DNA of 64,000 nt from Pontibacillus halophilus JSM 076056 = DSM 19796 (GCF_000425205.1 NZ_AULI01000002.1:304456-368455); one strand, 5' to 3'; counted from the first letter of the stretch, positions 19,775 through 29,317 are shown. Notes: generated from the letters alone by a model not told the origin. Numbers and translations: made by a program.

Positions 19775-19804
19775 TAGTATGAAACACACCTTCATGAAAC
19801 ATAC
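19775..19804 (-). promoter_or_regulatory. Sigma-G-type promoter of spoVA
   Basis: On the minus strand GTATG (19804-19800) and CATACTA (19781-19775) are 18 nt apart. They match the sigma-G pattern gHATR and CATnnTA. The spoVA operon is sigma-G dependent in B. subtilis, so a forespore promoter is expected here. Confidence 0.65.
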
Positions 19805-19857
19805 AAAAAAGGTCAATCTCTTACTCCACCTGTAACACGGAGTAAGAGACTGACCTT
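19805..19857 (-). terminator. Terminator of the spoIIA operon
   Basis: A stem of about 19 bp (aaggtcaatctcttactcc pairing with its near-complement at 19839-19857) is followed on the minus strand by TTTTTT. It separates sigF from spoVAA. Confidence 0.9.
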
Positions 19858-20611
19858 ATTCATTCATTTGACCCTTAATATGGGACAGTATTTTCTTCTC
19901 TAAACGCGAAACTTGAACTTGAGAAATGCCAAGACGTTCTGCCACATCTGATTGAGTCTGGTCTTTATAGTAACGTAAGTAGATAATTAACCGTTCACGT
20001 TCATCGAGCGTCCGAATGGCTTCTTGAAGCGCAATCTTGTCAAACCACTTTGTATCCTGGTCTGCAATTTGATCAAGGAGGGTAATCGGGTCTCCATCAT
20101 TCTCATACACGGTCTCGTGAATGGAATGTGGAGACTTCGCTGCTTCTTGCGCGAGTACAACTTCTTCAGCTGTAATCTCAAGCGACTCTGCGATTTCTTG
20201 AACAGTCGGCGTACGCCCTAAAGATTTGGTCATTTCGTCCTTCTTCTTACGAATCTTATTGCCGATTTCCTTTAACGAGCGGCTGACTTTCACACTGCCA
20301 TCATCTCGGATAAATCGTTGAATCTCACCAATAATCATCGGCACTGCATACGTACTAAACTTAACATCATAGGACAGATCGAATTTATCGACCGACTTCA
20401 ACAACCCGATACAACCGATTTGGAACAGATCATCAGGATCGTATCCTCTATTTAGAAATCGTTGTACAACAGACCAGACAAGACGCATGTTCTTCTCGAC
20501 CAGCAAATTGCGGGCATCAACATCCCCATCTTGACTCATCCGAATGTAACGCTTGACCTCTTCATCAGATAACTGCTCCTGCTTACTCTGTTGTTTCAAT
20601 TCCACGTCCAT
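19856..20611 (-). CDS. sigF: Sigma-F, forespore RNA polymerase sigma factor
   Basis: First compartment-specific sporulation sigma factor, held inactive by SpoIIAB until septation. The ATG at 20611 has AAGGGG at 8 nt, giving 251 residues. Region 2 (NLVEKNMRLVWSV, GCIGLLKSVDKFD, FSTYAVPMIIGEI) and region 4 (LDERERLIIYLRYY, helix-turn-helix SDVAERLGISQVQVSRLEKK) are near-identical to what I recall of B. subtilis SigF. The stop overlaps the terminator hairpin. Confidence 0.98.
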   Translation of the reverse strand: MDVELKQQSKQEQLSDEEVKRYIRMSQDGDVDARNLLVEKNMRLVWSVVQRFLNRGYDPDDLFQIGCIGLLKSVDKFDLSYDVKFSTYAVPMIIGEIQRFIRDDGSVKVSRSLKEIGNKIRKKKDEMTKSLGRTPTVQEIAESLEITAEEVVLAQEAAKSPHSIHETVYENDGDPITLLDQIADQDTKWFDKIALQEAIRTLDERERLIIYLRYYKDQTQSDVAERLGISQVQVSRLEKKILSHIKGQMNE

Positions 20612-20623
20612 AGGCAAGTCCCC

Positions 20624-21067
20624 TTACTTACATAAGGTTTGGCTTTTTGTCAGGTGCTTGACTAAGCGAACCGTTGTTCCTTCTCCGCGATTTGACTCCA
20701 CATGTACTTCATCCATGAAATTCTCCATGATGGTAAAGCCCATCCCAGAGCGCTCTAATTCAGGTTTCGATGTAAACAAAGGTTGCTTTGCTTCTTCTAC
20801 ATCCTCAATCCCTACACCGAAGTCTCGAATTTCAAGTTCAAATTTATCGTCTTCGATGACTGAATCGATGTGAACCATGCCCTCTGGATTCCCTTCATAC
20901 CCGTGAATAATCGCATTTGTAACAGCTTCTGATACGACCGTCTTTACTTCTGTCAACTCATCCATCGTTGGGTCGAGTTGAGTGATGAATGACGCCACCG
21001 CTACTCGCGCGAATGACTCATTGGAACTTAAGCTTGAAAACTGTAGGTGCATCTCATTCCTTCTCAT
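20624..21067 (-). CDS. spoIIAB: SpoIIAB, anti-sigma-F factor and SpoIIAA kinase
   Basis: GHKL-fold protein that binds sigma-F and phosphorylates SpoIIAA. The 147 residues include the N-box [22 protein letters not shown] and the glycine-rich ATP lid [14 protein letters not shown]. Its ATG overlaps the spoIIAA stop by one base. I keep the [10 protein letters not shown] start because B. subtilis begins similarly (MKNEMHLEF), although an internal ATG also has a ribosome site. Confidence 0.97.
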   Translation of the reverse strand: MRRNEMHLQFSSLSSNESFARVAVASFITQLDPTMDELTEVKTVVSEAVTNAIIHGYEGNPEGMVHIDSVIEDDKFELEIRDFGVGIEDVEEAKQPLFTSKPELERSGMGFTIMENFMDEVHVESNRGEGTTVRLVKHLTKSQTLCK

Positions 21068-21420
21068 TAGGAAGCCACCCCCAACGTTTCGAGTGCAAAC
21101 TGCTCGTTCTCTTCTAAACGGACAATCTTAAACAGCCCTGACATATCGAACAATCGCTTCACAGGTTCAGAAATGGAGCAAACGACCATCTCTCCCCCGT
21201 TCTGCTTTACTTCTTTATACCGTCCAAGAATGACACCAAGACCAGAACTATCCATAAAGGATAATGACTCTAGGTTCAAGATGATATGCTGGACAGACTT
21301 CTGCCGTATAATCTCTTGCCATTTTGTTCGTAAGTGCTCCGCCTCATGATGGTCAAGTTCACCGGTAAGGCGGACAAGCAGAACATGCTGCTTCATCTCA
21401 AAGTGTACGGAAAGACTCAC
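21067..21420 (-). CDS. spoIIAA: SpoIIAA, anti-anti-sigma factor
   Basis: STAS-domain protein that releases sigma-F from SpoIIAB when unphosphorylated. The 117 residues include [16 protein letters not shown]; the phosphorylated serine is S58 by alignment with B. subtilis. First gene of the three-gene spoIIA unit; a 106-bp gap separates it from dacF. Confidence 0.97.
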   Translation of the reverse strand: MSLSVHFEMKQHVLLVRLTGELDHHEAEHLRTKWQEIIRQKSVQHIILNLESLSFMDSSGLGVILGRYKEVKQNGGEMVVCSISEPVKRLFDMSGLFKIVRLEENEQFALETLGVAS

Positions 21421-21471
21421 ACTACTTCCCCCTCAATTGATTTAGGATAGTGTGTGTTTCTCCTTTTTCCT

Positions 21472-21478
21472 CGTCGAA
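21472..21478 (-). promoter_or_regulatory. Possible Spo0A box upstream of spoIIAA
   Basis: In the 106-bp gap upstream of spoIIAA, CGTCGAA (read on the plus strand) is one mismatch from the 0A box TGTCGAA. A Spo0A- and sigma-H-controlled promoter is known here in B. subtilis. I could not fix the -35 and -10 elements. Confidence 0.3.
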
Positions 21479-21526
21479 TCCTGCACAATGACAAAAGAAG
21501 TCCTCATTCGATGAAAACACTTTTAA

Positions 21527-22690
21527 TTAGCGTTGTTTCACCATCTCTTTCATGGAACGTTTAAATAAAGTCCATACTCCCGCCTCATTCAACTCTTCTT
21601 GCACAACAAGGCTCGTTTGTGATAGCGTTTTCCCTTTACTTGATATGACAAGCGTTCCAACTTTAGCGCCTTTTTCGATTGGAAGCGCAAGGTCTTTGTC
21701 GTAGACGACTTCAGCTTTCACATCATCTAATTTTTCACCTTTTTTATGGAGAATCGACACAGATTCGCCTGTCACAACATTTGCAACGTCACGGTCTGCT
21801 TTGAAGAACTTGAGTTGATCGACAAGTTCATCACGTTCGAACATCGCTTCTGTTTCATATTGATTAAAGGCGTAATCAAGCATAGCCGTTACATCCGCAT
21901 TCCGATCTTTAGGGGATTCTGCTCCCATAACGACTGCGATTACACGCATATCATCCTTCTTGGCTGTAGCCGTTAGACAATATTTTGCTTCTTGTGTAAA
22001 GCCTGTCTTCAAGCCGTCTACACCTTCATAGAACTTCACAAGCTTATTCGTGTTGACTAACCAGAACTCATCCTCTGTGCCTTTACGTAGATAGTCATCA
22101 TACACACTCGTGAATTTCGTAATTTCTTCATGCTTTAACAGTTCTTTTGCCATCATCGCCATGTCATACGCTGTGCTATAGTGGTCTTTTGCTGGAAGCC
22201 CTGTCGCATTTTGAAACTTCGTACCCGTTAGCCCTAGCTCATCTACTTTCTCATTCATCATTTTGACAAATTCAGGTTCACTGCCTGAAATCCGCTCTGC
22301 CATCGCAACAGATGCATCATTACCAGAGGCAACCGCAATCCCTTTCAACAATTCTTCGACCGTCATTTCTTCTCCCGCTTCAAGGAAGATTTGGGATCCT
22401 CCCATGGAAGCAGCATATTCACTTGTTCGAACCTTCTCATCCATTTTGATCTTGCCTTGGTCAAGTTCTTCCATGATGAGAATCATCGTCATAATCTTCG
22501 TCATACTCGCAGGTGGTAGCTCTTGATCTGAGTCTTTGTTGTAAAGAATTTGACCTGTATCACGCTCGATGAGGACAGCCGACTTCGAGGAATTCGCTAA
22601 ATCTACTGTATTCTCACGCGCAAATGTAACTGGCGCATACACCGTCAAAAATAGAACTGTTGCCGTTACAAGAAGCATTACTTTCTTCAT
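21527..22690 (-). CDS. dacF: DacF, sporulation D-alanyl-D-alanine carboxypeptidase
   Basis: Low-molecular-weight penicillin-binding protein that trims peptidoglycan cross-links in the forespore. The ATG at 22690 has GGAGGGA; the longer frame upstream lacks one. The 387-residue product has a signal peptide (cleavage near TFARE), the motifs S62-M-T-K65, S122-G-N and K228-T-G, and a C-terminal beta domain plus an amphipathic tail (LFKRSMKEMVKQR) for membrane attachment. It lies upstream of spoIIA as in B. subtilis and has a sigma-F-like promoter. Confidence 0.94.
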   Translation of the reverse strand: MKKVMLLVTATVLFLTVYAPVTFARENTVDLANSSKSAVLIERDTGQILYNKDSDQELPPASMTKIMTMILIMEELDQGKIKMDEKVRTSEYAASMGGSQIFLEAGEEMTVEELLKGIAVASGNDASVAMAERISGSEPEFVKMMNEKVDELGLTGTKFQNATGLPAKDHYSTAYDMAMMAKELLKHEEITKFTSVYDDYLRKGTEDEFWLVNTNKLVKFYEGVDGLKTGFTQEAKYCLTATAKKDDMRVIAVVMGAESPKDRNADVTAMLDYAFNQYETEAMFERDELVDQLKFFKADRDVANVVTGESVSILHKKGEKLDDVKAEVVYDKDLALPIEKGAKVGTLVISSKGKTLSQTSLVVQEELNEAGVWTLFKRSMKEMVKQR

Positions 22691-22718
22691 GGGAGTCCCT
22701 CCATTCTTCATGGTAGTC

Positions 22719-22747
22719 ATTTTTACCAATTAAGGAGATATTTATAA
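22719..22747 (-). promoter_or_regulatory. Sigma-F-like promoter of dacF
   Basis: On the minus strand TTATA (22747-22743) and GGTAAAAAT (22727-22719) are separated by 15 nt, fitting GYATA with one mismatch and GGnnAnnnT. dacF is a known sigma-F gene in B. subtilis. Confidence 0.5.
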
Positions 22748-22818
22748 CTCTGTTCGAGAAAGATTTGAAAGGAGTCTTCGGAAGTATCGAGAATGTAACA
22801 AGAGAAAGGATGAGCAGA

Positions 22819-23475
22819 ATGAAGAATGTAGTCGTATCGTTCAGTGGAGGGAAGGATAGCTGTCTAGCGGTGTATGAGCTCTTGAAACAAGGCTATACAG
22901 TCAGTTGCTTGTTCACGACCGTGCACGAAGACGGAAGTATCGCCCATGACGAATCCCTTCCACTTCTTAAAGCACAAGCGAATGCAATGAAGCTCCCCCT
23001 TTATTTAGTTACAACGTCTATGAAGACATATCGGGAAGACATCATGAAACAGCTCAGTACGTTACAAGAACGCTATGAGCTTGACGCCATCGCTTTTGGC
23101 GACCTATATTTAGAAGAACATCGAGCGTTTGGCGAAGGGGTGGCGGCAGATGCTCATCTAGAAGCCCTCTATCCGCTATGGACGACACGTAATAACGCTT
23201 CAAAGTGGCTCGATACGCATATCGAAGCAGGCTTCGAAGCATACGTCGTGAAAGTAGACCCGAATTACTTATCAGAAGAATGGCTAGGAAGAAATCTCGA
23301 CAGCAACTTCCAGGAAGACCTAAAGGAAACGACCATTTGTCCAATGGGTGAGAAGGGAGAGTATCATACATTTGTCTATAACGGTCCCCTATTCAAGAAG
23401 CCACTAGCAGTCTGTAAAGGGGAGGCTACCGTGAAAGATTATGGAATTCGATTGTCATTAACACTGAAGGAATAG
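22819..23475 (+). CDS. Dph6-like ATP-pyrophosphatase (diphthine-ammonia ligase family)
   Basis: The N-terminal PP-loop SFSGGKDSCLAV binds ATP and activates a substrate by adenylation. The Dph6-type body follows (DAIAFGDLYLEEHRAFGE at about 88-105, then ICPMGEKGEYHTFV at about 172-185). I use the ATG at 22819 (AAAGG at 9 nt), giving 218 residues. Bacteria have no diphthamide, so the real substrate is unknown. It is paired with a DUF1801 gene 15 nt downstream and shares its terminator; the pair interrupts the conserved dacF-pdp order. Confidence 0.8.
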   Translation: MKNVVVSFSGGKDSCLAVYELLKQGYTVSCLFTTVHEDGSIAHDESLPLLKAQANAMKLPLYLVTTSMKTYREDIMKQLSTLQERYELDAIAFGDLYLEEHRAFGEGVAADAHLEALYPLWTTRNNASKWLDTHIEAGFEAYVVKVDPNYLSEEWLGRNLDSNFQEDLKETTICPMGEKGEYHTFVYNGPLFKKPLAVCKGEATVKDYGIRLSLTLKE

Positions 23476-23489
23476 AGAGGAGAGTCAAT

Positions 23490-23912
23490 ATGTATGAACT
23501 AAAAACAAAAGAAACCGATGCGAGCGTCATTGAATTTATTGAGTCTGTCGAAAGCGTGCGTAAGCGTGAGGATGCGTACAAGTTGTTAGACTTATTTACA
23601 GAAACAACAGGGTATGAAGCGAAGATGTGGGGACCTAGTATTATTGGGTTTGGGTCTTATCATTATAAGTATGCTTCAGGACACGAAGGAGACGCCCCAC
23701 TCGTTGGCTTCTCTCCAAGAAAGGCGAAAATTAGCCTTTATATAGGTGGAGACTACAAAGAACGGACGAACCTGCTAGAGAAATTCGGCAAACATACGAC
23801 TGGAAAGGCTTGTGTGTACGTGAATAAAACCGCTGATGTGGACCTGGATGTGTTGAGAGAACTCATCCTACGCTCAATGGAGTTTACAAAGGCTCAATAC
23901 CCTTCTACGTAA
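23490..23912 (+). CDS. DUF1801 protein
   Basis: 140-residue protein with the DUF1801 (YdhG-like) signatures MWGPSIIGFGSYHYKY (about 46-61), VGFSPRKAKISLYI and CVYVNKTADVDLDVLREL. Function unknown. It has an AGAGGAG site, lies 15 nt after the Dph6-like gene and ends before a strong hairpin. Confidence 0.85.
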   Translation: MYELKTKETDASVIEFIESVESVRKREDAYKLLDLFTETTGYEAKMWGPSIIGFGSYHYKYASGHEGDAPLVGFSPRKAKISLYIGGDYKERTNLLEKFGKHTTGKACVYVNKTADVDLDVLRELILRSMEFTKAQYPST

Positions 23913-23970
23913 AGGAGGCGCGGGCGTTCGCCCGCCGTAAGCGAGTGGTATTCCCCCGCACAATCCACAG

Positions 23971-24010
23971 AAAAAAAGCTTGTAGAAAAACACGGGGTTT
24001 CTCTACAAGC
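23971..24010. terminator. Terminator downstream of the DUF1801 gene and pdp
   Basis: Stem agcttgtagaaaaac / gtttctctacaagct with an A-run before it. On the minus strand it is followed by TTTTTTT, so it best terminates pdp, and it can also act on the plus-strand pair. Confidence 0.8.
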
Positions 24011-24012
24011 TG

Positions 24013-24040
24013 AGAAGCCAAGCTCTAGAGCTTGGCTTCT
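24013..24040. repeat. Perfect 28-bp palindrome beside the pdp terminator
   Basis: The 14-nt arm agaagccaagctct is followed at once by its exact reverse complement, with no loop base. It lies between the pdp stop and the terminator at 23971-24010. As DNA it could be a protein-binding site; as RNA it is a second hairpin after pdp. Confidence 0.7.
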
Positions 24041-24048
24041 ATATCGTA

Positions 24049-25341
24049 TTATTTAATGATTTTATACACGTATTCATATTCGCCTTCATACGTCTCGCTA
24101 ATGCGATAGCTGTTGTGAAGTGTTTCTTCTACATCAGCTTGTAGGCTAGAATCATTCATGTAAAGTGTAAATAACGTATCATTCTTCGTCACGCGTGCGC
24201 CAATCTTGTGGTGCATGCTGATTCCAACAGAATAATCGATTTCGTCTTCCTTCGTGCTACGACCCGCGCCAAGCTTCATAGCCGCAAGTCCGATTTGCTC
24301 GGAGTCAACAGATACAAGCGCACCGTCTTCCTTAGCCTTCACCTCTACCACATGAGAAGCTTGTTTCTCATAGATCGAGTCAAAGTTACCGCCTTGTATT
24401 TCTACGAATTGCTTGAACTTCTCAAGCGCTTCTCCAGACGCAATCTTCGCATCCAACGCTTTACGCGCTTCTTCTTCATTTGAGTACGCGCCACCAAGTA
24501 CCGCCATATGGCTCGCAATGACCATGGATACTTCTGTGATGTCTTGTTCGCCCTTACCAGACAATACCTCAACAGCTTCACGAACTTCATTCGCATTCCC
24601 GATTTCACGGCCTAGAGGCTGGTTCATGTTTGTTAGAACGGCAACTGTCTTACGTCCAAGGTTGTTCCCAATGGATGTCATGATTTCAGCAAGCGCAGTC
24701 GCTTCTTCTACCGTCTTCATGAAGGCACCGCTACCTACTTTAACATCTAGCACAATTGCATCTGAACCAGAAGCAATCTTCTTACTCATAATTGAACTAG
24801 CGATAAGTGGCAAAGAGTCTACAGTATCTGTTACGTCACGAAGTGCATAAAGCTTCTTATCCGCTGGTACAAGGTTCCCACTCTGACCTGCAAGCGCTAC
24901 TTTATATTCGTTGGCGTTGTTCGTAAACTCTTCACGAGTCAATTCAATCTTGAACCCATCAATTGCTTCAAGCTTATCAATGGTACCACCCGTGTGACCA
25001 AGTCCACGACCACTCATCTTCGCAACTGGAATACCAAGAGATGCGATAAGAGGTGTAATGATTAGACTTACTTTGTCTCCAACGCCACCTGTACTGTGTT
25101 TATCAACGACAATACCTTCAATATCAGATAGGTCAATCGTGTCACCAGAGTCCACCATTGATTGAGTCAACGTTGTTGTCTCTTGGTCGCTCATGCCTTG
25201 GAAATAGATCGCCATAGCAAATGCAGACACCTGATAATCAGGAATGTTACCGCTTGTATAATTCTCTACGAAGAATTTAATTTCTGCTTCGCTTAGTTCT
25301 TGGTTATGCTTCTTCTTATGGATAAGATCGATCATTCTCAT
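24049..25341 (-). CDS. pdp: Pyrimidine-nucleoside phosphorylase
   Basis: Splits uridine, deoxyuridine and thymidine with phosphate into base and (deoxy)ribose-1-phosphate. The 430 residues contain the family signatures KHSTGGVGDKVSLIITPL (about 84-101), KMSGRGLGHTGGTIDKLE and GQSGNLVPADKKLYALRDVT, all typical of the thymidine/pyrimidine phosphorylase family. The start MRMIDLI matches B. subtilis Pdp as I recall it. Third gene after drm and punA; an intervening hairpin may reduce its level. Confidence 0.96.
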   Translation of the reverse strand: MRMIDLIHKKKHNQELSEAEIKFFVENYTSGNIPDYQVSAFAMAIYFQGMSDQETTTLTQSMVDSGDTIDLSDIEGIVVDKHSTGGVGDKVSLIITPLIASLGIPVAKMSGRGLGHTGGTIDKLEAIDGFKIELTREEFTNNANEYKVALAGQSGNLVPADKKLYALRDVTDTVDSLPLIASSIMSKKIASGSDAIVLDVKVGSGAFMKTVEEATALAEIMTSIGNNLGRKTVAVLTNMNQPLGREIGNANEVREAVEVLSGKGEQDITEVSMVIASHMAVLGGAYSNEEEARKALDAKIASGEALEKFKQFVEIQGGNFDSIYEKQASHVVEVKAKEDGALVSVDSEQIGLAAMKLGAGRSTKEDEIDYSVGISMHHKIGARVTKNDTLFTLYMNDSSLQADVEETLHNSYRISETYEGEYEYVYKIIK

Positions 25342-25383
25342 TCGTTATACACCCACTTCAATAGTATAGTAGTTGGTCAAAAT

Positions 25384-25410
25384 GTGAGAGGAGCACTAGT
25401 TGCTCCCCTC
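25384..25410 (-). terminator. Hairpin between punA and pdp
   Basis: Imperfect stem gagaggagca/tgctcccctc with a 5-nt loop; only a weak T-tract (ATTTTG) follows on the minus strand. Probably a partial terminator or mRNA-stabilising hairpin. Confidence 0.5.
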
Positions 25411-25416
25411 GATATC

Positions 25417-26244
25417 TTAGGCACTTGGTAGCGTCTTAAGCGTCTCTTTCACCAATTTCAAGAAATCTTCACGAACTTGTGCAGTCGTTTCAATCACTTC
25501 ATTGTGGCTTAGAGGCTGGTCTAAGATCCCCGCTGCCATGTTCGAGATGCAGGAGATACCAAGTACTTCAATGCCTGCGTGATTTGCTACAATGACTTCT
25601 GGTACCGTAGACATGCCAACCGCGTCTCCACCTAGCGTACGTAGCATACGAACCTCTGCACCGGTTTCATAACTTGGTCCTGTGTTGCCGACATAGACAC
25701 CACTCTGCACACCAATCTTAAGCTCTTCTGCCACTTTCTTCGCATGATGGCTAAATTTACGGCTATACGCGGACGACATATCAGGGAAGCGCGCGCCAAG
25801 TTCATTGTCATTTGGTCCAATAAGCGGGTTATCACCCATTTGATTAATGTGGTCTTCAATAATCATCAAGTCACCAGGTTTGAAGTCTTTATTAATGCCA
25901 CCTGCTGCGTTCGTAACAAAGAGTTGTTCTACGCCTAACTCTTTCATTACACGAACAGGGAATGTCACTTGCTTCATGCTGTAGCCTTCGTAATAGTGAA
26001 AGCGCCCTTGCATCGCAATGACAAACTTTCCTTCAAGCTCTCCCATAACAAGCTGGCCTTTATGCCCTGCTACCGTTGATTGTGGGAAGTGAGGAACCTC
26101 GCCATAGGGTACGACAACTGGATTTTCTATTTCATCGGCTAGAACGCCAAGACCAGACCCTAGAATAAGGCCAATGGTCGGCTTTTGGTCGTTAACCTGT
26201 TGAGTGATGTATTGTGCTGCTTCTTGAATTTGAGTATGATTCAT
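25417..26244 (-). CDS. punA: Purine-nucleoside phosphorylase
   Basis: Phosphorolysis of guanosine and inosine; trimeric PNP family. The 275 residues show [14 protein letters not shown] (phosphate loop), [46 protein letters not shown] and the late [22 protein letters not shown]. It lies 15 nt after drm in the drm-punA-pdp salvage cluster, which feeds ribose and deoxyribose phosphates into central metabolism. Confidence 0.96.
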   Translation of the reverse strand: MNHTQIQEAAQYITQQVNDQKPTIGLILGSGLGVLADEIENPVVVPYGEVPHFPQSTVAGHKGQLVMGELEGKFVIAMQGRFHYYEGYSMKQVTFPVRVMKELGVEQLFVTNAAGGINKDFKPGDLMIIEDHINQMGDNPLIGPNDNELGARFPDMSSAYSRKFSHHAKKVAEELKIGVQSGVYVGNTGPSYETGAEVRMLRTLGGDAVGMSTVPEVIVANHAGIEVLGISCISNMAAGILDQPLSHNEVIETTAQVREDFLKLVKETLKTLPSA

Positions 26245-26259
26245 GTGTTTCCCCTCTTC

Positions 26260-27441
26260 CTATTTCAATTCGTCTAAAAAGCTCTTGCCGTGCGCTGGAC
26301 GTTGAACATCAAAGTTCTCAGCGACTGTAGCACCAATATCTGCGAATGTTTCGCGTAACGGCAATTCACGGCCAGGCGACAGCTTCGGATTGTAGACAAT
26401 CAATGGCACTAATTCACGCGTATGATCCGTACCATGGTGAACAGGGTCGTTACCGTGGTCTGCTGTAATAATAAGAAGATCGTCCTCACGCATTTTCTCA
26501 AACACTTCAGGGAGGCGTTTGTCATACGTCTCAAGCGCTTCGCCGTAGCCTTGTGGGTCACGACGGTGGCCATATTTCGCATCAAAGTCAACAAGATTTA
26601 AGAAGTTTAATCCTGTGAAATCTTTGTCCATAGATGCGATGAACTTATCCATACCATCCACATTGTCTTTCGTACGGATTTCTTCTGTAACGCCTTCTCC
26701 ATCGTAAATATCAGCAATCTTCCCTAGTGCGACAACGTCATAGCCACCGTCTTTCAAGTCATTCATCACCGTACGTCCGAACGGCTTCAATGCGTAATCA
26801 TGACGGTTGGATGTACGTTCAAACTGACCCGGCTCCCCAACAAATGGACGAGCAATCACACGGCCAACCATGTACTTCTCATCTTTCGTTAGCTCACGAG
26901 CCATCTCACAGATTTCATACAATTCCTCAGGAGAAATAATCTCTTCGTGTGCTGCAATCTGAAGAACAGAGTCTGCAGATGTGTACACAATTAGATTGCC
27001 AGTCTTCATGTGCTCTTCACCAAGCTCATCAAGAATTTCAGTACCTGATGCCGGCTTGTTGCCGATGACTTTACGGCCTGTCTTCTCTTCAATTGTTTGG
27101 ATTAGTTCATCTGGAAAGCCATCTGGGAACGTACGGAATGGTTGTGCGATATGAAGGCCCATAATCTCCCAGTGACCTGTCATGGTATCTTTCCCGTTTG
27201 ATGCTTCTTGCATCTTTGTATAATAAGCCATTGGCTGTTCAGCCTTCTCAATTCCTTGGATCTCACGGATGTTGCTAAGGCCAAGCTTGCCCATATTCGG
27301 CATAGTAAGACCGTTCATATGCTCAGCAATATGCCCGAGCGTGTCTGCTCCTTTATCGTTAAACTGTTCGGCATCTGGCGCTTCGCCAATCCCAACGGAA
27401 TCTAGTACGATTAAAAAGATTCGATTAAATTGTTTACTCAT
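26260..27441 (-). CDS. drm: Phosphopentomutase (DeoB/Drm)
   Basis: Interconverts (deoxy)ribose-1-phosphate and -5-phosphate, following the two phosphorylases in this cluster. The 393-residue alkaline-phosphatase-fold enzyme has metal-binding segments at the N-terminus ([17 protein letters not shown]), [12 protein letters not shown] (phosphothreonine loop, about 89-100) and [19 protein letters not shown] near residue 330. AGGAGGG precedes the start. It is first in the salvage operon, 96 bp downstream of xerD. Confidence 0.97.
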   Translation of the reverse strand: MSKQFNRIFLIVLDSVGIGEAPDAEQFNDKGADTLGHIAEHMNGLTMPNMGKLGLSNIREIQGIEKAEQPMAYYTKMQEASNGKDTMTGHWEIMGLHIAQPFRTFPDGFPDELIQTIEEKTGRKVIGNKPASGTEILDELGEEHMKTGNLIVYTSADSVLQIAAHEEIISPEELYEICEMARELTKDEKYMVGRVIARPFVGEPGQFERTSNRHDYALKPFGRTVMNDLKDGGYDVVALGKIADIYDGEGVTEEIRTKDNVDGMDKFIASMDKDFTGLNFLNLVDFDAKYGHRRDPQGYGEALETYDKRLPEVFEKMREDDLLIITADHGNDPVHHGTDHTRELVPLIVYNPKLSPGRELPLRETFADIGATVAENFDVQRPAHGKSFLDELK

Positions 27442-27537
27442 TGTCGTATCCCTCCTATAGTTTTACATACCCTGCTACGTGTATTCCTATGCGCGCCTTC
27501 AAACGTATGATGTCTGACCTCTTCATGCTTGAGCGTG

Positions 27538-28425
27538 TTACGCTCGAGGATGATAGGAACGGTACACATCGGTCAGCCTAGTCTTCGTTACATGGGTATA
27601 AATCTGTGTTGTTGAAATGTCTGCATGGCCAAGCATTTCCTGAACAGCTCGCAAATCGGCTCCGTTCTCAAGCAAGTGCGTCGCAAACGAATGCCGCAAT
27701 GTATGAGGTGTAATTTCTTTCGTAATTCCAACCTCTCGCGCAACCGCTTTCAGTATTTTCCAGAAACCTTGACGTGTCAATGGACCACCTCGATGATTTA
27801 AGAAGAGGTAGTCAGACGCCTTTTGCTTCATGAGCGTTGGACGTCCATGAGACAAGTAGGTTTCAATTGATTCCTTCGCCATCTGGCCAAGTGGAATAAT
27901 TCGCTCTTTTCCACCCTTACCAAAGCAACGAACAAAGCCCATAGTAAGATGGAGATCTGAAACCTTTAGTGAGACAAGCTCCGTCACACGTAACCCTGTT
28001 GCGTATAACATCTCAAGCATCGCCTTATTCCGCATAGACAAGGGATCGGTTGGTGAAATTGATAGCAAGGAATCCACATCATCCATACTTAAGATCTTCG
28101 GCAACTTTCGCTCTTTCTTCGGTGTTTCAATATGTAGACTCGCATCTTCTTCTACCAAGCGCTCACGAATCAAGAATTGATGGAATGCACGAATAGATGA
28201 TAATGTACGCGCAATCGTGGCTTGAGAACGGTCAAGGTCGTTCAGATGATGCAAGTATTGAAGAACTTGAGTTCTTGCTATTTCATGCACACCGGATATC
28301 CCTTTCTCTTTAGAAAGAAAGGTTAAGTATTGAGTTAAATCTCGTTTATATGAGGATAACGTATTATCAGATAGTCCTCGTTCAATTCGTAAATAATGAA
28401 GAAAATCGTTCAGTGCATCATTCAT
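27538..28425 (-). CDS. xerD: XerD tyrosine recombinase
   Basis: Resolves chromosome dimers at dif together with XerC/CodV. It has 295 residues: a SAM-like core-binding N-terminal domain (LRIERGLSDNTLSSYKRDL) and a catalytic domain with GLRVTELVSL (Arg), GKGGKERIIPL (Lys), HTLRHSFATHL (HxxR) and LGHADISTTQIYTHV (His and nucleophile Tyr). It lies 5 nt downstream of the YqzK gene and next to fur and spoIIM, which marks it as the chromosomal XerD (RipX) rather than a phage integrase. Confidence 0.95.
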   Translation of the reverse strand: MNDALNDFLHYLRIERGLSDNTLSSYKRDLTQYLTFLSKEKGISGVHEIARTQVLQYLHHLNDLDRSQATIARTLSSIRAFHQFLIRERLVEEDASLHIETPKKERKLPKILSMDDVDSLLSISPTDPLSMRNKAMLEMLYATGLRVTELVSLKVSDLHLTMGFVRCFGKGGKERIIPLGQMAKESIETYLSHGRPTLMKQKASDYLFLNHRGGPLTRQGFWKILKAVAREVGITKEITPHTLRHSFATHLLENGADLRAVQEMLGHADISTTQIYTHVTKTRLTDVYRSYHPRA

Positions 28426-28430
28426 GAACG

Positions 28431-28649
28431 CTACTCTCCTAACCGCAAGAAAATCGTAAGTCGCTCAACTAGCGAAGGCTCCTCCCAACTTGAAACCTTC
28501 ACAGCCTTTCCAGTAGGTTCATCGTACCGATGAAATTGCTCATATTCATCATGCATGAGCTGCAAGCCGTAATAAAATACAACTGTGCAGGTAATAAATA
28601 GAATGAATACCTTGAGCGTATCCTTTATCATCGCTACCCATCTCTTCAC
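28431..28649 (-). CDS. YqzK-type DUF4227 membrane protein
   Basis: 72-residue protein with one hydrophobic helix (about 14-31) and the conserved YHRYDEPTGKAVKV-like segment (here QFHRYDEPTGKAVKV), ending in LTIFLRLGE. I choose the GTG at 28649 because AGGAG lies 9 nt before it, whereas the upstream ATG abuts the ribosome site. The gene sits between fur and xerD as yqzK does in B. subtilis. Function unknown. Confidence 0.78.
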   Translation of the reverse strand: MKRWVAMIKDTLKVFILFITCTVVFYYGLQLMHDEYEQFHRYDEPTGKAVKVSSWEEPSLVERLTIFLRLGE

Positions 28650-28794
28650 TTGACACATCTCCTCTCCGCAGCTTGTACTACTACAAAGATATGCCAAAAA
28701 ACAGGTAGAATATACGAAAAATCTCGTAATGAAAACGACTACAGAACTAACGTAACCGATTTATGCACTTTTGTAAATATGTCTGTACCAACAT

Positions 28795-28825
28795 AAAAAA
28801 ACCCTTCTTCCTTATCGGAAAAGGG
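28795..28825 (-). terminator. Terminator of fur
   Basis: Stem CCCTTcTTCC/GGAAaAGGG with a 5-nt loop and a T-run of seven on the minus strand, just after the fur stop. Confidence 0.8.
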
Positions 28826-28829
28826 ATTC

Positions 28830-29285
28830 TTATTCGTCATCCTCTGATTGAGCCTGACAATTTCTACAAATGCCGTGGAACGTAAGACGATGGTCCTTCA
28901 CTTGGAAGCCAAAGTCGCGCTCAACCTGCACTTCTACTTCAGTAAGTAAGTCTTCTTCAATTTCTTCAACAGAACCACATTCAACGCATACTAAGTGATG
29001 GTGAAAATGCTCTGCTCCCTCTTTGCGCAAATCATAACGGGAGACGCCATCACCAAAGTTGATTTTATCGACTACTTTCAATTCAGTTAAGAGTTCAAGA
29101 GTTCGATAGACTGTTGCAAGTCCAATTTCAGGTGCTTTCTCTTTTACGAGGAGGTAGACGTCTTCTGCGCTCAAATGATCCTCTTCATTCTCTAACAACA
29201 CACGGACTGTTGCTTCACGTTGCGGAGTTAGTTTGTAGCTCTGAGAATGGAGCTGCTTTTTTATTTTCTCTATACGGTGTTCCAT
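28830..29285 (-). CDS. fur: Fur, ferric uptake regulator
   Basis: Iron-responsive repressor. The 151 residues contain a winged helix (QSYKLTPQREATVRVL, then LATVYRTLELL), the metal site HFHHHLVCVECG (about 93-104) and a second C-x-x-C near the C-terminus (GICRNCQ). The synteny xerD-yqzK-fur-spoIIM-nudF identifies it as Fur rather than PerR or Zur. A consensus promoter and two PerR-like boxes lie upstream. Confidence 0.92.
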   Translation of the reverse strand: MEHRIEKIKKQLHSQSYKLTPQREATVRVLLENEEDHLSAEDVYLLVKEKAPEIGLATVYRTLELLTELKVVDKINFGDGVSRYDLRKEGAEHFHHHLVCVECGSVEEIEEDLLTEVEVQVERDFGFQVKDHRLTFHGICRNCQAQSEDDE

Positions 29286-29317
29286 GTCCTAAAGACCCTC
29301 CCTCGTATTCCATTATC

